64,000 nucleotides of DNA, taken from positions 1,054,001-1,118,000 of the forward strand of contig JAWUZG010000001.1 in assembly GCA_036785705.1 (NCBI GenBank), read 5' to 3'. This document shows positions 48,501 to 62,434 of this stretch, piece after piece. The notes under the pieces were generated by a model that did not search any database, had not been told where the DNA came from, and was given only the letters and a program-made list of their open reading frames with translations. Source of the DNA: Acanthornis magna. Taxonomy: Eukaryota; Chordata; Aves; Passeriformes; Acanthizidae. The position numbers and the translations under genes are program-made. How positions within the stretch are numbered: the stretch's first letter is position 1; every line of letters starts with the position of its first letter.

Positions 48501-51500
48501 GATCTTCCCACAAAACACACAGAGGTGTGACTCCACAGCAAGCTGAGAAGAAGGAAGAAGCTGCTGGTAGATGTTGGATCGTGGTTTTCACCTGATTTCT
48601 GGGTGTAGGATCCACAAACAACAGTCAGAAATCACCCCTGCTCTGGAGAGACACAGAGCAGAGGACCTGGGAGCAGGCAGCAGACATGACAACTGCCTTG
48701 TTGTCACCCTGGTATTGCTTTTGTTCCTGAACTTTTTGCACTATTTGCCCCTTTTTGGGGTCTCTCTATGTCTCCTGTTGGAACTGAGATTCCCCACGGC
48801 AGCTGCTGGTTCTTTTTGCTGCAAAGCCCTTGACTGGGTTACATGAATGTCCTCCCACAACAACAGCAATCAAGGCTCTGCTGCAGAAGTTTGGGATGAG
48901 GTTGAGGTCATGAATTCAGACATCAAGCTCGAGAGGACATGAGGAGTGAGGCAGAGTAAATGGCAGCCTGTGGAGAGTCTGGATGACCAGGTGTGCCGAA
49001 GAATCAACAAGGTTAGAGTTTTTACCCCACCTGATTATCTCACACAGTCACCCACTCCCACCAGCACCACCTTCACGAGGTTTCAATTTCCATTCCCAGC
49101 GTGGAAATTGAAACCCATACCTGCTGGTCCAGATAAAAAGTTGTGTCAGATCCCATGTGTTTGTATAAACTGGAGGATTCAGGCTGTGTCACTCCTTGAG
49201 CAAGGGACAAGGCACTGCCAATGATATCAAACACATCTGTATGGGACTCTTGAGAATTTACTGTCTGCCAAGATAAAGCCCCAATGTCTCACTGCACACA
49301 GACACTGCTCCCCTCTGCACTTCTTACCTGAGTTTTAGCCTTGAGCAAAGTTCAGTCTTCTCCATTCATTGAGGCTGGAAAGATTTCAGTTCTGAGAAAG
49401 GCTTTGGGTGGGTGTTGTAAAAACAGACTGACATATGTATTCCCTTTCTCAAAAGGCTTAAAACCTTAATGGAAACACAGCAGAACAAGAGGCTACAGAC
49501 AGAGAAGAGAGTGCCATGGATGTCAGGCCGATTGAAATGTCTTACAGGAATAAGTTTTGACAGCTGATCTTGCTCATCCTTCCCTGGAGATGTGTCAAGC
49601 TGGTGAGATGAGAGGTTCTCAGGTGGATAGTAGATGTGGCACGGTGAGACAGGAGTCACTTCACAGCAACATGCCCCGAGGCCATGCCCTGACTGTGCAC
49701 ACTGACAGCAGAGCTTCTCTGAGCCGCCAGAAACATTTTCCACATCATCAGCAATACCAAGATAACCATTAACTGTGTCCAGGTCCTAACCTCGAGAGCA
49801 ATCAGTGTGCCTGTGTCTGTTCCCAGTCTAACTCCAAGCCTGGCATTTGATATGGAATATAAGTATTTTGTTCCCCATCACATCTTTGACTGCACTGCTT
49901 TCTCCCTTTCCCAGTGGCAAATCAGCTATGCAGTTGTAATCTCTATTGGGACAATCTCTCTTTTTTTTTTTCTAAATTATTAAACTCATACTTGTGTCCA
50001 GCCCTAGAGCTTAATATTGTTTCAATGGTAAATAGCCATGAAAATAGCCAGGCCACTTTCTTTAGATAAGAGCCAGCTGTGAAGTCTGGATGTTGCTCCA
50101 AATATCCCCACAGTTTGGGTCCGTGCCAAACTGGGGATGTGGTATGAGCTAATCACTCACAGAAATTAGAGGCTGCTCTGAAAAGCAAGTGGTTGTTGTG
50201 CTGAATGCACAATATTAAGATCTTATCTTGCTTTACAAGCAGACTAAACCCAGAATGAATCAATTATGAGATTAGAATTAATCCAATAATCCTCTGTTCT
50301 TCTGTGCCTGGAATCAGATGGTGCATCTGTAAAGATAGTGTTAGTTACGGCAAATGAGATCACCGCTTGTCCCATTTTATTAAAAGCCTTTCCCAAGCGT
50401 TAACAGCTCGGGTGAGAGGTTGAAATGAAATTAAATTGCAATCTCTTCTCTTTGACTGATTGCCATTGTGCACACATCCTCGCCCTCAGCTGCCCAGAGG
50501 GGATGGCCAGCACAGGAAACTGTGACTGTCGGAATGGGATACAGAGTTCTGCTGAGGGATTTCCACCCCTGGACGTGGCTGCCAGTGGAGCTGGGCTTGT
50601 GGCACTGAGGAAGCCAGAAAGCCTCACTGACCTCCTTAATTTCCTCTCGCAAGCTCCTCTTCCAATGCTGCAGCTCGGGCTCAGGGCGGAAAGCTGAGAC
50701 GTGCCTCCCTGCCCACCGCTGGTGCCTCTCACCGGCCAGGCCTTGCAGTACGTGTCCTTTCTCCCCTTTTCTGCATGGATTTTACGTTCCCATTTGTCCT
50801 GGCCTAAATCTGGTTGCTCTCCTGACTTATCTTTTACATCAGAGACCAAGCACAATTTTGCCGTTTACCTGATTTTGCTGTTCAACTTTTGTACTTCAAA
50901 GCCAGGCTTTTACTTGAGAATTCCTCATACTTCTCTCTCCTTTTCTTTAAAGAACCAAAACAAACAAACAAACAAAGGGAAGTCCAAAGTGAACCTGCTA
51001 CACGCAGCTATCATAACTTCTTATGTGGGCCATCAGGGCTTGAAACAGATTTTTAGTGTTCATATGGCTCTGCCACTGGCTCCAAGACATGGGAACTGTC
51101 ATGAATGAGAATGAGAAGTGTCATGAAACATGCAACACTGAATATCATCCAGGAGAGGAGATGTGACTGCAATGAAGGAAGAGGAGGATGACTCTTTTAT
51201 CTGTGGTCCTACCTGTGTATCCTTCAGGAAGCTGCGTCTGGTCCAGGCCTTGTGCACTGAAGATGAAATTCGAAGTTTGGAGCCTTATGCTAACACAAGT
51301 GCTCTCCCTCTATCACCTTTCAAATCCAATTTCCAACCAGAACCACTTGGAAAAAATTAATAGCAGTGAATTTTCTTTCCATTCTGCTGGAGAGAATCTT
51401 GGTAAATTTGTTTAGACTTTTCAAAATAGCTCTGTCTGAATCAGAGATACCTGGATGATCCCAGCTTTCACAACTAATATTGTCAAATCTAGGTGCAACT

Positions 51501-53874
51501 GAAAACAGAAGTTGAAGAAAAATGCTTTTTCATGTCTTTAGCATCAGGGCTTATTTGTTGGAGTGCACAACTAAATAGCAAAAGTCAAATGGGAACAGGA
51601 AGGTGAGGATGAATTCTTCCATACATAGAGTTAAATAAGCAGATTTACACCAACAGAGGAATTGGTGCGCCGTAATCAACAGAAACTGAAGTTGAGATTT
51701 CCAGCGAGTGTGCATTTTAAGCTGTACCCTTGATCTAAAGCCCTTCTCTAACACCCTATCTGGAAAAACAAATTGCAGTCCCCAGCAGCAAGGTATAAGC
51801 AACAGCCCCATGAATATGTAAAGACCTTTCAGATGGTATTTTAAAACAGCGTTCAGTAACCATTATCCACAGTTAACTGACTTCGCCAGGCTTAAAAACA
51901 GGAGTCTTTAATTACAGTCGTTTATATTTCCAAAGATAGACTATAACATATTTATAAACAATCTGTGCACTTGGTGAGTAAATGACACACGGCATGAATC
52001 ATTCCCTAACAGTTCTTATATAATATTCAAAGTGGGCATGAATGTTTCATGAAGTCTCTTCTACCGCTGAACTTGGTAGGAAACTGAGCTTTCTTCCTTT
52101 CCAGGCTGCCTCTTCTGTTCCTTTTCCTTCCGTGAAAGCCCTGAAAGACTCAATTCCCATCACAAACATTTGGGTTTGCCAGGCTGTTTCCAGTGCTGGA
52201 CTGTTGCAACTTAGATTTGGAGCATATGTGCCAGGAGTGCAGAGACACACTTTGTCACAAGGAATTGCCTCTGAAATAGCAAAACTCCTGTGTCTCATGA
52301 TGTGGCACCAGTCCCTTACATGTCCCAAGGAAATATTGCCTTGAACATGTGAGATGTTCAACGTGGCACCTCAGAGATGAGCAAATCGAAGGATGGGAGA
52401 TGAATTTGCAGCCACTCAAAGGGTTAAAAGGTTTGTTCAGGACTGGAAAACACTGAGGTGATGTTCTTGGTGCAAAATCACTGAGATTTAGTAGTACTTT
52501 GAGTGGTAGAAAGGATTGGACCAGGCTCCATCAATGCTAGACACGGACAAGCCTCCACATAAACTCCACACATTAACTGTGTGGGATGATTTTGGGGCAA
52601 TCCAACACCTCTCCAAAACCTCTGTAAAGAAGTAACAGGCAGCTGCAACACCTTTGCCACAGGTCTGAAACAAAGAGAATTTTTACTTTCTGTACACAAA
52701 GGGAGCCTGGCTGCAATTAGGACTCCAATGTTAGATGATGTTATAATAAATACATAATCATACTTCCAGAAACTTTCTGCTTATGTCTATTACATTTCAA
52801 ACCCCCTGGACTGATGGATGCTCACCTCGCTGAACTTTCCAGACAGGTTGGATAATGATTCTTTGTGAGGACAGCAGGGAGTATTGATGTGAGCAATGCA
52901 TTGTTAGGTGAGTGGTTTTATTGATACGTGACAGCTTGGACAGCAGGGGTGACTGGAGTCATCCTGTTCTGCTTTTGCCATTTTAATTTCTCTACAAGCC
53001 CCAAGGGCCAAATGAAAGCATGAATGAATAAGTAAGAAGATACCCATTTGCAATATGTCCACAATTGTTTCCCCCGGAGCATTCCCTATCCATAGCCAAG
53101 TGTCCCAAAATTACACCAGGCAAATTTCACAGACATCTATTCTTCCTTGACTTTCATTAAAACATGCTGTTCATAGCCGCAATAAAGTGTATGGGTTTTA
53201 AATGGACCTAGATTTGTATTTTATATAGGTTGCTCAGTTGTTGTTGTAATAATAAATGACACGGAGACAATTTCAGATTGTTCTGACAAAAATCAGGACT
53301 CCTAAGGGGAGTCTGCCTTGTGCACATGAAGTTGTAGCTCTGAGCAACCAGCCAGGAAGATGCAATTAATTTCCCCCTCGTGAGTAAAGCCATTATATAA
53401 AATACCACCGTTGCCTTGAGGGCCAAATTGAAGGCATTGAATTATGTATTATCAAAACTGACTTTACAATGATGTCTTCATGGGCACTGCTGCTGCTGCT
53501 TGTGAATGGAAAGGGAATGGCAGTCAGCTGCCAGGATCTTATTTCCCTCTTGGTCGCTGTAAACAATACTCTGCTCAAGTGAAGACCTTGATGAAATGCT
53601 GTGGCATTGCTCTGTCCCTTGAGGGAGTGGCATAGAAAGGATAGGAAATCCTGGAAAATCTGGTTAATTATATTGTGTGTAGTCATAGCTCAGCCCAAGT
53701 CCACTGGTCTCTGCTCAGGACCCAGAGGTGCAGAGGTTTTCCAGCCAATTTCTCTCCTGTTGGAACAAGTGAGCTGCCACTTCCAATCCACAGGAGTATT
53801 TTGTGCCTGGGATGAAGGTCTGGAGCCTCAATATCTGGTTTGGGTACTTTCTGCTCTGGGATCAGGGAGTCTTA
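45591..53874. other. Gene-free unique sequence
   Basis: About 8.3 kb with no recognisable gene or repeat end. Open frames are at most 151 codons (50400-50855, minus). It contains a T run near 49960-49971, an (AAAC)n run (50957-50976) and a TAAT-rich stretch near 50200-50470. Confidence 0.5.
50957..50976. repeat. (CAAA)n short microsatellite
   Basis: Five imperfect units of CAAA in a row. Confidence 0.85.
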
Positions 53875-54133
53875 AGAATGGCCTTAAAGCTCATCCAGTT
53901 CCACTCCCGTGCCATGGGCAGGGACACCTTCCACTGTCCCAGGTTGCTCAGAACTCTATCCATCCTGGCCTTGAACACTTCCAAGGTTTGGGCATCCACA
54001 ACTTCTCTGGGCAACCTGCTCCTGTGTCTCACCACCCTCACAATAAAGAATTTCTTTCTAATATCCAATCTGAACCTGCCCTCTTTCAGTTTAAAGCACA
54101 TTTAATTCCCCCTTGTCCTGTAACTCTTGTAAA
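53875..54133 (-). mobile_element. CR1 LINE 3' end fragment
   Basis: Minus-oriented CR1. On the plus strand: GGCCTTAAAGCTCATCCAGT, CCATGGGCAGGGACACCTTC, CCTTGAACACTTCCAAGG, GGGCATCCACAACTTCTCTG, AATTTCTTTCTAATATCCAA and CCCTTGTCCTGTAACTCTTG. The outermost ATTCTATGATT terminus is absent. Same broad type as 8865. Confidence 0.94.
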
Positions 54134-57100
54134 TGCAGCATGAGCAGAAAACATCCCCACTAAAAACTGTGTGGAATTTCATCTCCCATTTGTAGCCGCT
54201 ACACTGGCAGGAAATGTGGAAGATTTCCTTGTATCCCATGAGGAAAGGAAGGCAGGAACAGGGGGATTAAGATGGGATCAATGCACTTGCTTGCCGGAGA
54301 AGAGCGCGTGAGATGAGCCAGGCAGCAGATGCAAAGTCCAGCAGGTCACACCAGATCAAAAGGAGATTATTAGGGAGTATTTTCAACTGGGCATTCCCAA
54401 GATACATTTCTGCACAGAAAAACATCCTTAGCATTTCACAATTTCAAACCAGTAAGCTGATACCCTGTATGTTATATTTATCCTTAGAAGAAAACACGGG
54501 AAGGAACAAAAAATTGCAGTGCCTGCAGTGAGATTGGATGGTGGCTCAGTGATAAGGGGGAAATGGGTTTCATTTTTCATGAGCTTTTTCCCCTCTTACT
54601 GGCTCCTGATCTCAGTCATCACACTGGTGCTGTGAGGCAGGTATTCACATTAAAGGCAGCAAATACTTAATTAAACTTCATGTACTCTGAACTGTTCAAG
54701 CACACATAAAAAGGAGAGAACATTCATATTTCTTTTGGTAAATGATTGTCACACGTTCATTTGTGGCAGAATGCATCAGCACTGCAGTGAGACAGGACAC
54801 ATTTGATTATCTTAGAAACCGTAAAAAACAAATCGAGATTGCTTCTTTCCCTTCAGTTTCACATTGTAGCAAACTAAAAGCCTCCAGGAAAGAGAGTTAA
54901 TGTCCACTCCAGGAAAGGGAGCACAGAAGATTTCCTGAACAAGCACGAGACCGTTCCAAGCTGGAACTTGTCCTGAGATTTTACCTCTAGAAAGCCTGTG
55001 ACTATTTAAAACATGTACAACTACCCACTGAAAGCAGCGATTATTCATAACAGAGGAAAAATTATTAAAACTTTTTTGACAAATAATTCCTGACTAGGGA
55101 GATGGGGATACTTAAAACCAACAAAAACCAGTTCATGGAAGCCCCACTCCCTTGAACTTCACCCCCCTTGCATATGGAGCAGTGCAAATATAGAAAAAAA
55201 ACCCTGAATATTCCACTCTCTCTGAGGGATTCCCACTTCATTTTCTTATTCAGATTGTCTGGGCCATTTGCCAACTTCCCTTTTGTGCTGCAAAGGCAAA
55301 GCCAGAGCTTGCTGCCCTTTCTTCTGGTCCCGAGATGTTCCTGGGAGCTGATGGAATCACAGGTTGGAGCAACCACCCAGGGATGAGTGTGGGCAGTGCC
55401 CTGTGAGCTGGGGAGAGGTGGGACCCAGTGGCACCTCCACTCTGCGAGCAGGAATTTTCCTGTCTGGGTTATAAAGAAACGCTCCTGCTCCTGATCCATT
55501 AATCAGGCTGGAAAAATACAGACCCTTACCAAAAATTTTAAATTCATCGGAGCAACAGATGAGCAATGCAAAGCAACACTTTAAATGGCTTTATCTGAAT
55601 CTTTTGGATATAATGGCATCTGGCAATTTCTGTTCTAGGACCAAAACAGTTTATTGGAGCCACAGATATGGGGTTTCTCTCATATCCAGTAGCCAAAATA
55701 CCCTTTTGAACAGTGGGGAATCAGAGCACCATGTAAATTAATCCCTAGTTCTCCTTTTCGGATTTTTTTCCGAACACAAGCACATGGTGGTTTGCAACAC
55801 AGGACTCTCCTCTTCATTTATTTTTAAATGAAAACACAGAGTAATTTACAGCTTGAATAAACTTTGAGACATTTCCGTAATCTACACACTAGACAGAAAA
55901 TTTTCACACCACCCAGGAAGTTTCACTGGGATCACAGCATTTTTAGCACATCCACCTCCAGCAGGCTGTGAGTGGATTCTGCAGAGAATGGCTGGTGCCC
56001 CATGGGGTTGGGTTAGTGTGTACATTATCACCAGGCAGCAGCTGACTCAGAATTCACAGAGAGATATCAGATTCCAAAATTTACAACTGCTTTCCTGACA
56101 AAACCTTGTAGAAACCTAGCCATCCTTAAACCCAGTTTTGCTGCGGTGTGAGCCAAAGATCTGGGAAACAAAACTCCCCATGTTTTTGTACTCTAGACGT
56201 GAGCTTTAGCTCATCTAACTCTGACTGTCTGAAAGCTCAGTACCCACACAGCTCATGACTCCCTTTGTAGTCATCTGTAGGGTGTGACTCATCTCATACT
56301 AATGAGATTTTTAGATAAATTGCATGAATCACACTTAGAGAAGTATTCTCCTCTTTCCGCTGATGATATAGGTTAGACAATTATCTCAGATGGGTCTGTC
56401 AACATTGTGAGTAGAGACATGGAAGAAAAATCCCACCCTTTTGTCCCTTCCTTCAGCTCATGGAACACAGGAGGGTGGTCTGAAGGTAGAATTTGAATGA
56501 TAAAAATAGCTTTTATTGAAATGTCACTGTATCATCCACTGAAACTTTAGCCCTACTAATTTGAAAGATCTGCATCAGTCATCCCAAACTGCTGGGCTCA
56601 CCAAAAACTGGATTTCCCATGTGTGGTGTAAAAACATCAATAACTAAAGCAGCACCAAAAATTAACCTGATTAGTTCTTGAGGTTTCCTGTTCATTAATC
56701 ATCCTTATTGCATTTTATATTAGAGACACACCAAACTGCAGGGGAAAGAAGTGAGTTTAGGATGCAAAAATGTTGTTGACACATTTCTCACTGGGTGAGT
56801 GTTCATCACTCTCAAACTTCTTGGATTTGCTTCAGTTTGTCTTATCATTGTTTCTCTGAAACAAAGGCCCTATTCTAAATTCCTTTTTCATTTTTCAAGT
56901 CCCCTTACTCCTCAACCAACCTGTTGGCTTCAGCGAGATCACCCTAAGAGTGCTGTACTATGGGAAGGGAGGATGCAGTCTGCACAGAGTGACTAATTTG
57001 GATTTTCAGCTCCTTTTCTGAAGCTTCATTTTTATTTTTTCTCTTTATTCCATTATTCATGTCTCAGTCTGTAGCTACTCCAAAGACAGCCCTGTAGTCC

Positions 57101-60100
57101 CTGCCACAGAGATGCATTTTTTGAACACAGTGGGGACCTTTCTGGGGAATGCTGCACTGCCCTTTGGAGTTTTGCTATTCTTTGGTGATTTGCTGAATCC
57201 AACCTCCTTTTGTTCTTCTTTTCTTCCAGTGTGTGATCACTTCACAGCTGAGCATTTTCTGAATGTGTTGCCTTTCCTGTACAAATCCTGCTCCACAGAT
57301 GTGGTGCTCTGGCATTTTCAGGGGCTGCTGTGGGTCCATGGACTAACTTAATCTTTTGTTCTGGTTAGAAATTCCCCCTAGCTGACCACTTTGTACCATC
57401 ACCAGACCCTTAACTGATAGCCAGTAGAATTCCTGAGATGTAAAATGAAGGTTCTTTTCTCTTCAGAGGTCAGGGCACTCTGCCCTGTCCATCCTCCTGT
57501 TCCATAGCGCTCCCTTTTTGAAGCAATAATAAATTTAATCATTTACTCCAAACAGGAGTTTGTCATTTTTTTGTAGCTATATTTGGTCCATTCTATGACC
57601 CAGTTCTGGATGAGCTTCACCTGCTTCCTTCCTGATATATGCCAGTCTACTCTATTTCAAGAAATGATACGAGGAGTTGGAACGGGAAAAGGGAAAATAT
57701 CACTTTGAAGGAGATGAAAAGGGATTTAAACCAAACCTGCATGGGCTGCAGCCCCGTCCTGCTTTGGTTTGTTGATCAGTCAGTCCCACCAGAGTACATC
57801 CCTGATCGCCAGATAGCAGCGCTGGGGTCTTATCACTTTGAACTCCTCTCCGTGTCTTTTTCATCTCCGATTTCAAAACCCCTTGAGGCTGCACCGTGGA
57901 CTTTTTTTGACAAGTCAGCAACTGTAAATATCTTCAGAAAACAGCCTGAAAACAGGCACTCATTCCTTTGACAGGGACGTGCATTCTCAGTAGCGCCCTT
58001 CCCCGAGCCCGGAGCTAACGCAGGAACCCTTTGAAAGTCAATAAACACACAGCTCACCCTAACCCTTGCCATCTTCTTCCTTCTTTCTGGCTGGAGGCCT
58101 TTTCCCTCCTCTATTTGATACACCTTTTGCACAGAGAGCAGAAGTTAATGGTTTGGTTACTGAACAGAGAAGGAATAATTTGTTTAGCGTGCCAAAAATT
58201 CCTGATTGAATTGTCCTCTATGTGGTATCACTTCAGCATATGGGACTGAAAACCTTGAATCCAGGGAAACTATTTTCTCTTCCTATCATTTCACAATCCA
58301 ATGTGAGCAATTCCAAGTTTTAGGATACATTGAAAAATTGCACATTTTGGTGCTGTGAATTTGGTAAGGCTTCCTCTCATGGTTGCACGGGGTGAAAGGA
58401 CCTGGGTTAGAGAGCCGGGAGGTTTGCTGGAAGATACACAGCAGTGGAGGTTGTTATGTGAAATGATTTGATTTCATAAAGAAAATATGGGGGGTGGATT
58501 GCAGTAAAGTCTGGCAGCTGTTTGTTTGTTGGGCCCCAAAGCCTTTGTCACACAGGATGGACATCTGAGCACCAGAGACAGGAGTGTGCTGTGACAAGAT
58601 GTTAATGGGCTGTGACTCCTCTGTCTCTCTGGATTTGTAAGGTCCTTGTGGAATGGGTTTAAATGAAAATGAATTCATTTTTAAACACAGGATCCAGGGA
58701 GGTTTATCTGCACCCTGGGGTGTAAATGCATTGTAGGACGTATGAGTAACGCAAAATGTTGGTGAAGACAAACTCAGCTCTTCTTTAGCTCCAACTCCAC
58801 CACTTACAAGACAGAATAGTCGAATTTCTGTGTGAAATAATAGGAAGAATAGATGTGTTTTCATTAATCCCGCTTTTCAAAATGCGAACAACATTAACAA
58901 ACAGCCCATGATTAAATGAACCCTAGAACAGATAATATATGGGACTTAAAGCTATGGTCAAGAGAAACTTCTGACAAGATGATAATTCTCAACATTTGCT
59001 GCTTCTGTCATTTCAAAGGGGTTGTGGATTTGGAAGGAGCCATGAGTGGAGCTTGGGTCCATAAGAATCCTCCTTTGATTATCACGTGAGAGCTTGTGCA
59101 TGTGGCCTCTTGAGCACAGGATGAAGTCAGTGTGTGGCTTTCTATCTTCAGGTCCAGCTCACTAAAAAAAACCCTCTCGGCTTTTCATAGAGCCTTATTT
59201 GATCTTGACCTCCTCAGATGATCACCGCTCTTCAAGAAAATTGTATCCCTGAGATCTCCAGTTATTATTCTCCAGTGTGAACCTCAGAGAGATCTCAGCT
59301 CTGGTCATATCTTCAGAGACAATACATCATAGCAAACTTCAGCTGGAATGTTACCAAATTCCATTTAAAATTGTCTGCAGTCACATATAAGCATGAAAAT
59401 ACCATTTTTACTTGTTCACCCTCAGCTCTTCACCTTTTTTGATGGGACTGGAACTCTCAGATCTCCTTGACTAGAGATGGGAGAAGAGGCAATATTATGG
59501 ATTTAATACCTTTTGGAGAGCTCCTTCTCAGAGGAAACAGCATCCAAAAATCCTTCATGATATCCTGTCTCCAGTGATATCAAGGAAAGAACAGTGGCAT
59601 TTTTTCCTTAGGCAAAGCATTAAAAATGTTTTAAAAGCTCTCAGCTTTTAAATTGTTTTGTTTTATTTTATTCATAGAACTCTTGACACGATCAGGCCTT
59701 CCCATATTTAAAAAATGAACCGTATTAACTTCAGAGCTTTAGCAACTTAGGAAAATGGTTTGTGGTTTAGCAGATAAAATGAACTGGGAAGATGTCCAGA
59801 TGCTGTGGAAATTGGTGGTGGTGCTGCTGCTGTGGACAAGGATCACTGATGAAAATACTTTGTAAAAATGTAATAGGGTGCAGATGATATGGGCTGTTCA
59901 TAAATGCAATGTAAATGCCACTGAGGCATTAATTATGTTCTTTTGATTTATCAAAACAGATTTTTCATGGGATGAAAATTTCACAGAAAACCCCAAAATA
60001 TTTGCCCTGGCTTTTTTTTTTTTTTTTTTTTCTCTTAAGCAGCAGCTTGCAGATCTAGTGGTATTAAAAATGGAGAGGACATTCCTGGGGGGAAGTGAAG

Positions 60101-62325
60101 TCCTCCTCTCTTCCCTTCAGGCAGTTTTATCCACACATATGACAACTTCAGAGTGTCCAAAAAAAAATTTGTCTTTTTATAGACCAGCCTTGGTACTCTC
60201 ATACAATCAGGAATATGGAGACCCCTGGCATTTTATAGCACCGGATTATGGGAGGGAGGATGAGGATTCTTGCTGCTTGTCTTAGAACCTAATCTCCTTG
60301 CTTAGGCAGCAGACTGTTATTTTACTTCTGTTTTGGCTATTAGCTTAAAAATTGCATATTTGTGAGACTGTCTCTAAAAACAGTGGGCTGGGTCACAAAA
60401 CAGATAGAGAATAATTACTAATTAATCAGCCATCAGACTAATAATGGGCCTTCAGTTTTGCCAACAAACCCAGCTACTAAATCGCACCCTCATTACCAAT
60501 AACTACCAATTTAGAGTCTGTGTTACTGCACCAGTTTTATTAATGTCACATTCAGGAGGATACTGTAGCAATAAACTGGCATAAGGCTGTAAAAAGAGGG
60601 TTGTTGTACATATTAATAATGTATTTTATAGTGCACTTTAATATTCTGGATCCAAGCTGCCTGGCTTTATAATCAGAAGAGGAAAAAGGCAAGTCGATCA
60701 ATCATCCTCACCTGATCCTACAGTGGCCACCTAACTCATCATGGTGATATATATGGGCATAATATCTTGTTACAAAAATCTTATTATTAAGCAACACTCT
60801 TAGGTCTGATTTGTTATAATGCCTTATAATAAGCTTAGTAATAAGTTTCTAAATGATTTATGGGGGTGCTTTTTAAAGCAGGGGATGTCTGCAGTCTCTC
60901 CAGGAGATGGGTTTGGTGGCTGACAAGGAGCTGGGAGGGAAGTGGGTCACTCTGAGCAAGAGGATGACAACTTTTTTATGTCATCTTAGTCCAGGGCTGG
61001 GCACAATCATTCCTCCAGGTCTTCTCCATGTGGGAAAATCATCATCGTAGATGCTAAACTTTCAGTGACCCATGATGAACATCAGAGCAGCCACAAAACT
61101 ATTGCTGCATTTCCCATCTCTGCTGTAGAAGACTCCTACTTTCACCTTGGGAGACAGAGCTGAGTCCCAGTTTGAAAACATATAGAAATCTATATGATTT
61201 AGGGGTTTGGGGATCTCCATGGGTTCAGGTCTTTGTAAAACAGATATATTTGATAGTGTTTCCCTCCAACACCAGCGTGGTGAAGGAAGATGAATTAACA
61301 GCTGCAATGTACTCATGTGATGAGAGAGCCCAAACAAACACTTAAGAGGAAGAGTCCTCACCTTTGCTCCATAATTCCATTGCCTTCCCTGTCTCCTCAC
61401 ATCTGTGGTGTTAGTTTATCTGCTATTAAATAAAGCTGGCTTTGTGGTCTTTGGGAAGAAAAAATAAAGAGCTCATGGGATAATTTAATAGCAAAAGAGA
61501 CTTGGACAGATTAGATTGATGGCACTACACGGTCAGCTTGCTCTGGCCATCCCTGGAGCAGAACTTTTGGGGAGCTGGGGTAAGGCCACCATGGAATTAA
61601 GACATATCTGCTGGCCAAGCATGGTCAATCCAACAGCATAAGGTAAGCAGCAGCAGCCCTTTGCTCCAAATTTAACCTTTTGTCATGGTGGGATCAGGTG
61701 GCTGAACCAGTCCTACTAAATCATGTCTGTGACTGTGCTCTTCAAATTCCAGTCTTCCTGGCTTGGAAAAAGAAGATCTCTGGTTCTACTGCCAGTCACA
61801 GCTGCAACATCTGTTCCACATGTAATTAATTGCAGGTCAGAGCGATCCGTCCGAGGACAACTGACCCATCAGAGGACCACCCAAACCACAGTGAGGAAGA
61901 AAATTATCATCCTTGGGGGATGTACATGGCTCTCCTCACTGCTGCTGCTAAGCTTCAGCTGGGGGATCAGAGACATGAGGGTGGGAGGAGGTGGCACATC
62001 CGAGCACGATGAAGGCGAAGTGTGGATTTGCTCTTAAAACCTTGACACCCAGCCAAGGGCTTCATTTTCCCCTTCGTGAGATGATTGTCCCTGTCTGCCG
62101 TGGAGACGATGGGCTTTTAACTGTGGCTGCAGCCATTAATTTAGCACAAAGAACAGCATTTCTGCTCCTTTCCAGTGGAACATGTCATTTCAGTCTAATG
62201 ACTCTGATTATGGTCCCCACGTGCTGGTGATGGACAGGGCTCTTCCCCTTCCAGCAAGCTGTGGAGCAAGGCCAGATGGCTTCAGCACCAACGTGTATAA
62301 CTCTGTTTTTGTTACTGATGTGAAG
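54134..62325. other. Gene-free unique sequence
   Basis: About 8.2 kb with no recognisable gene or repeat end; open frames are at most about 144 codons. It holds a 20-base T run (60012-60031) and an AT- and TAAT-rich stretch at about 60330-60880. Confidence 0.5.
60012..60031. repeat. Run of 20 T
   Basis: Twenty consecutive T residues with no recognised retroelement body beside them. Confidence 0.9.
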
Positions 62326-62434
62326 GTTTGTAACCTGGACTACGTTTGCAAGTAAATTGGCTTCTAACTGTAACCTGAACTAGGACTAATTTGTCACCTG
62401 GACTAGATCTTCAAGTAAATTAGTTTCTAATTGG
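62326..62434. repeat. Diverged 63-bp tandem duplication
   Basis: GTTTGTAACCTGGACTA...CAAGTAAATTGGCTTCTAA (from 62326) is repeated as ATTTGTCACCTGGACTA...CAAGTAAATTAGTTTCTAA (from 62389), a period of 63 bp. A third short copy of the ACCTGRACTA motif lies between them near 62371-62384. Confidence 0.85.

Noticed and set aside
55355..55380. Possible CR1 terminus (GAATCACAGGTTGGAGCAAC)
   Set aside because: Similarity covers only about 15 bases and does not continue on either side.
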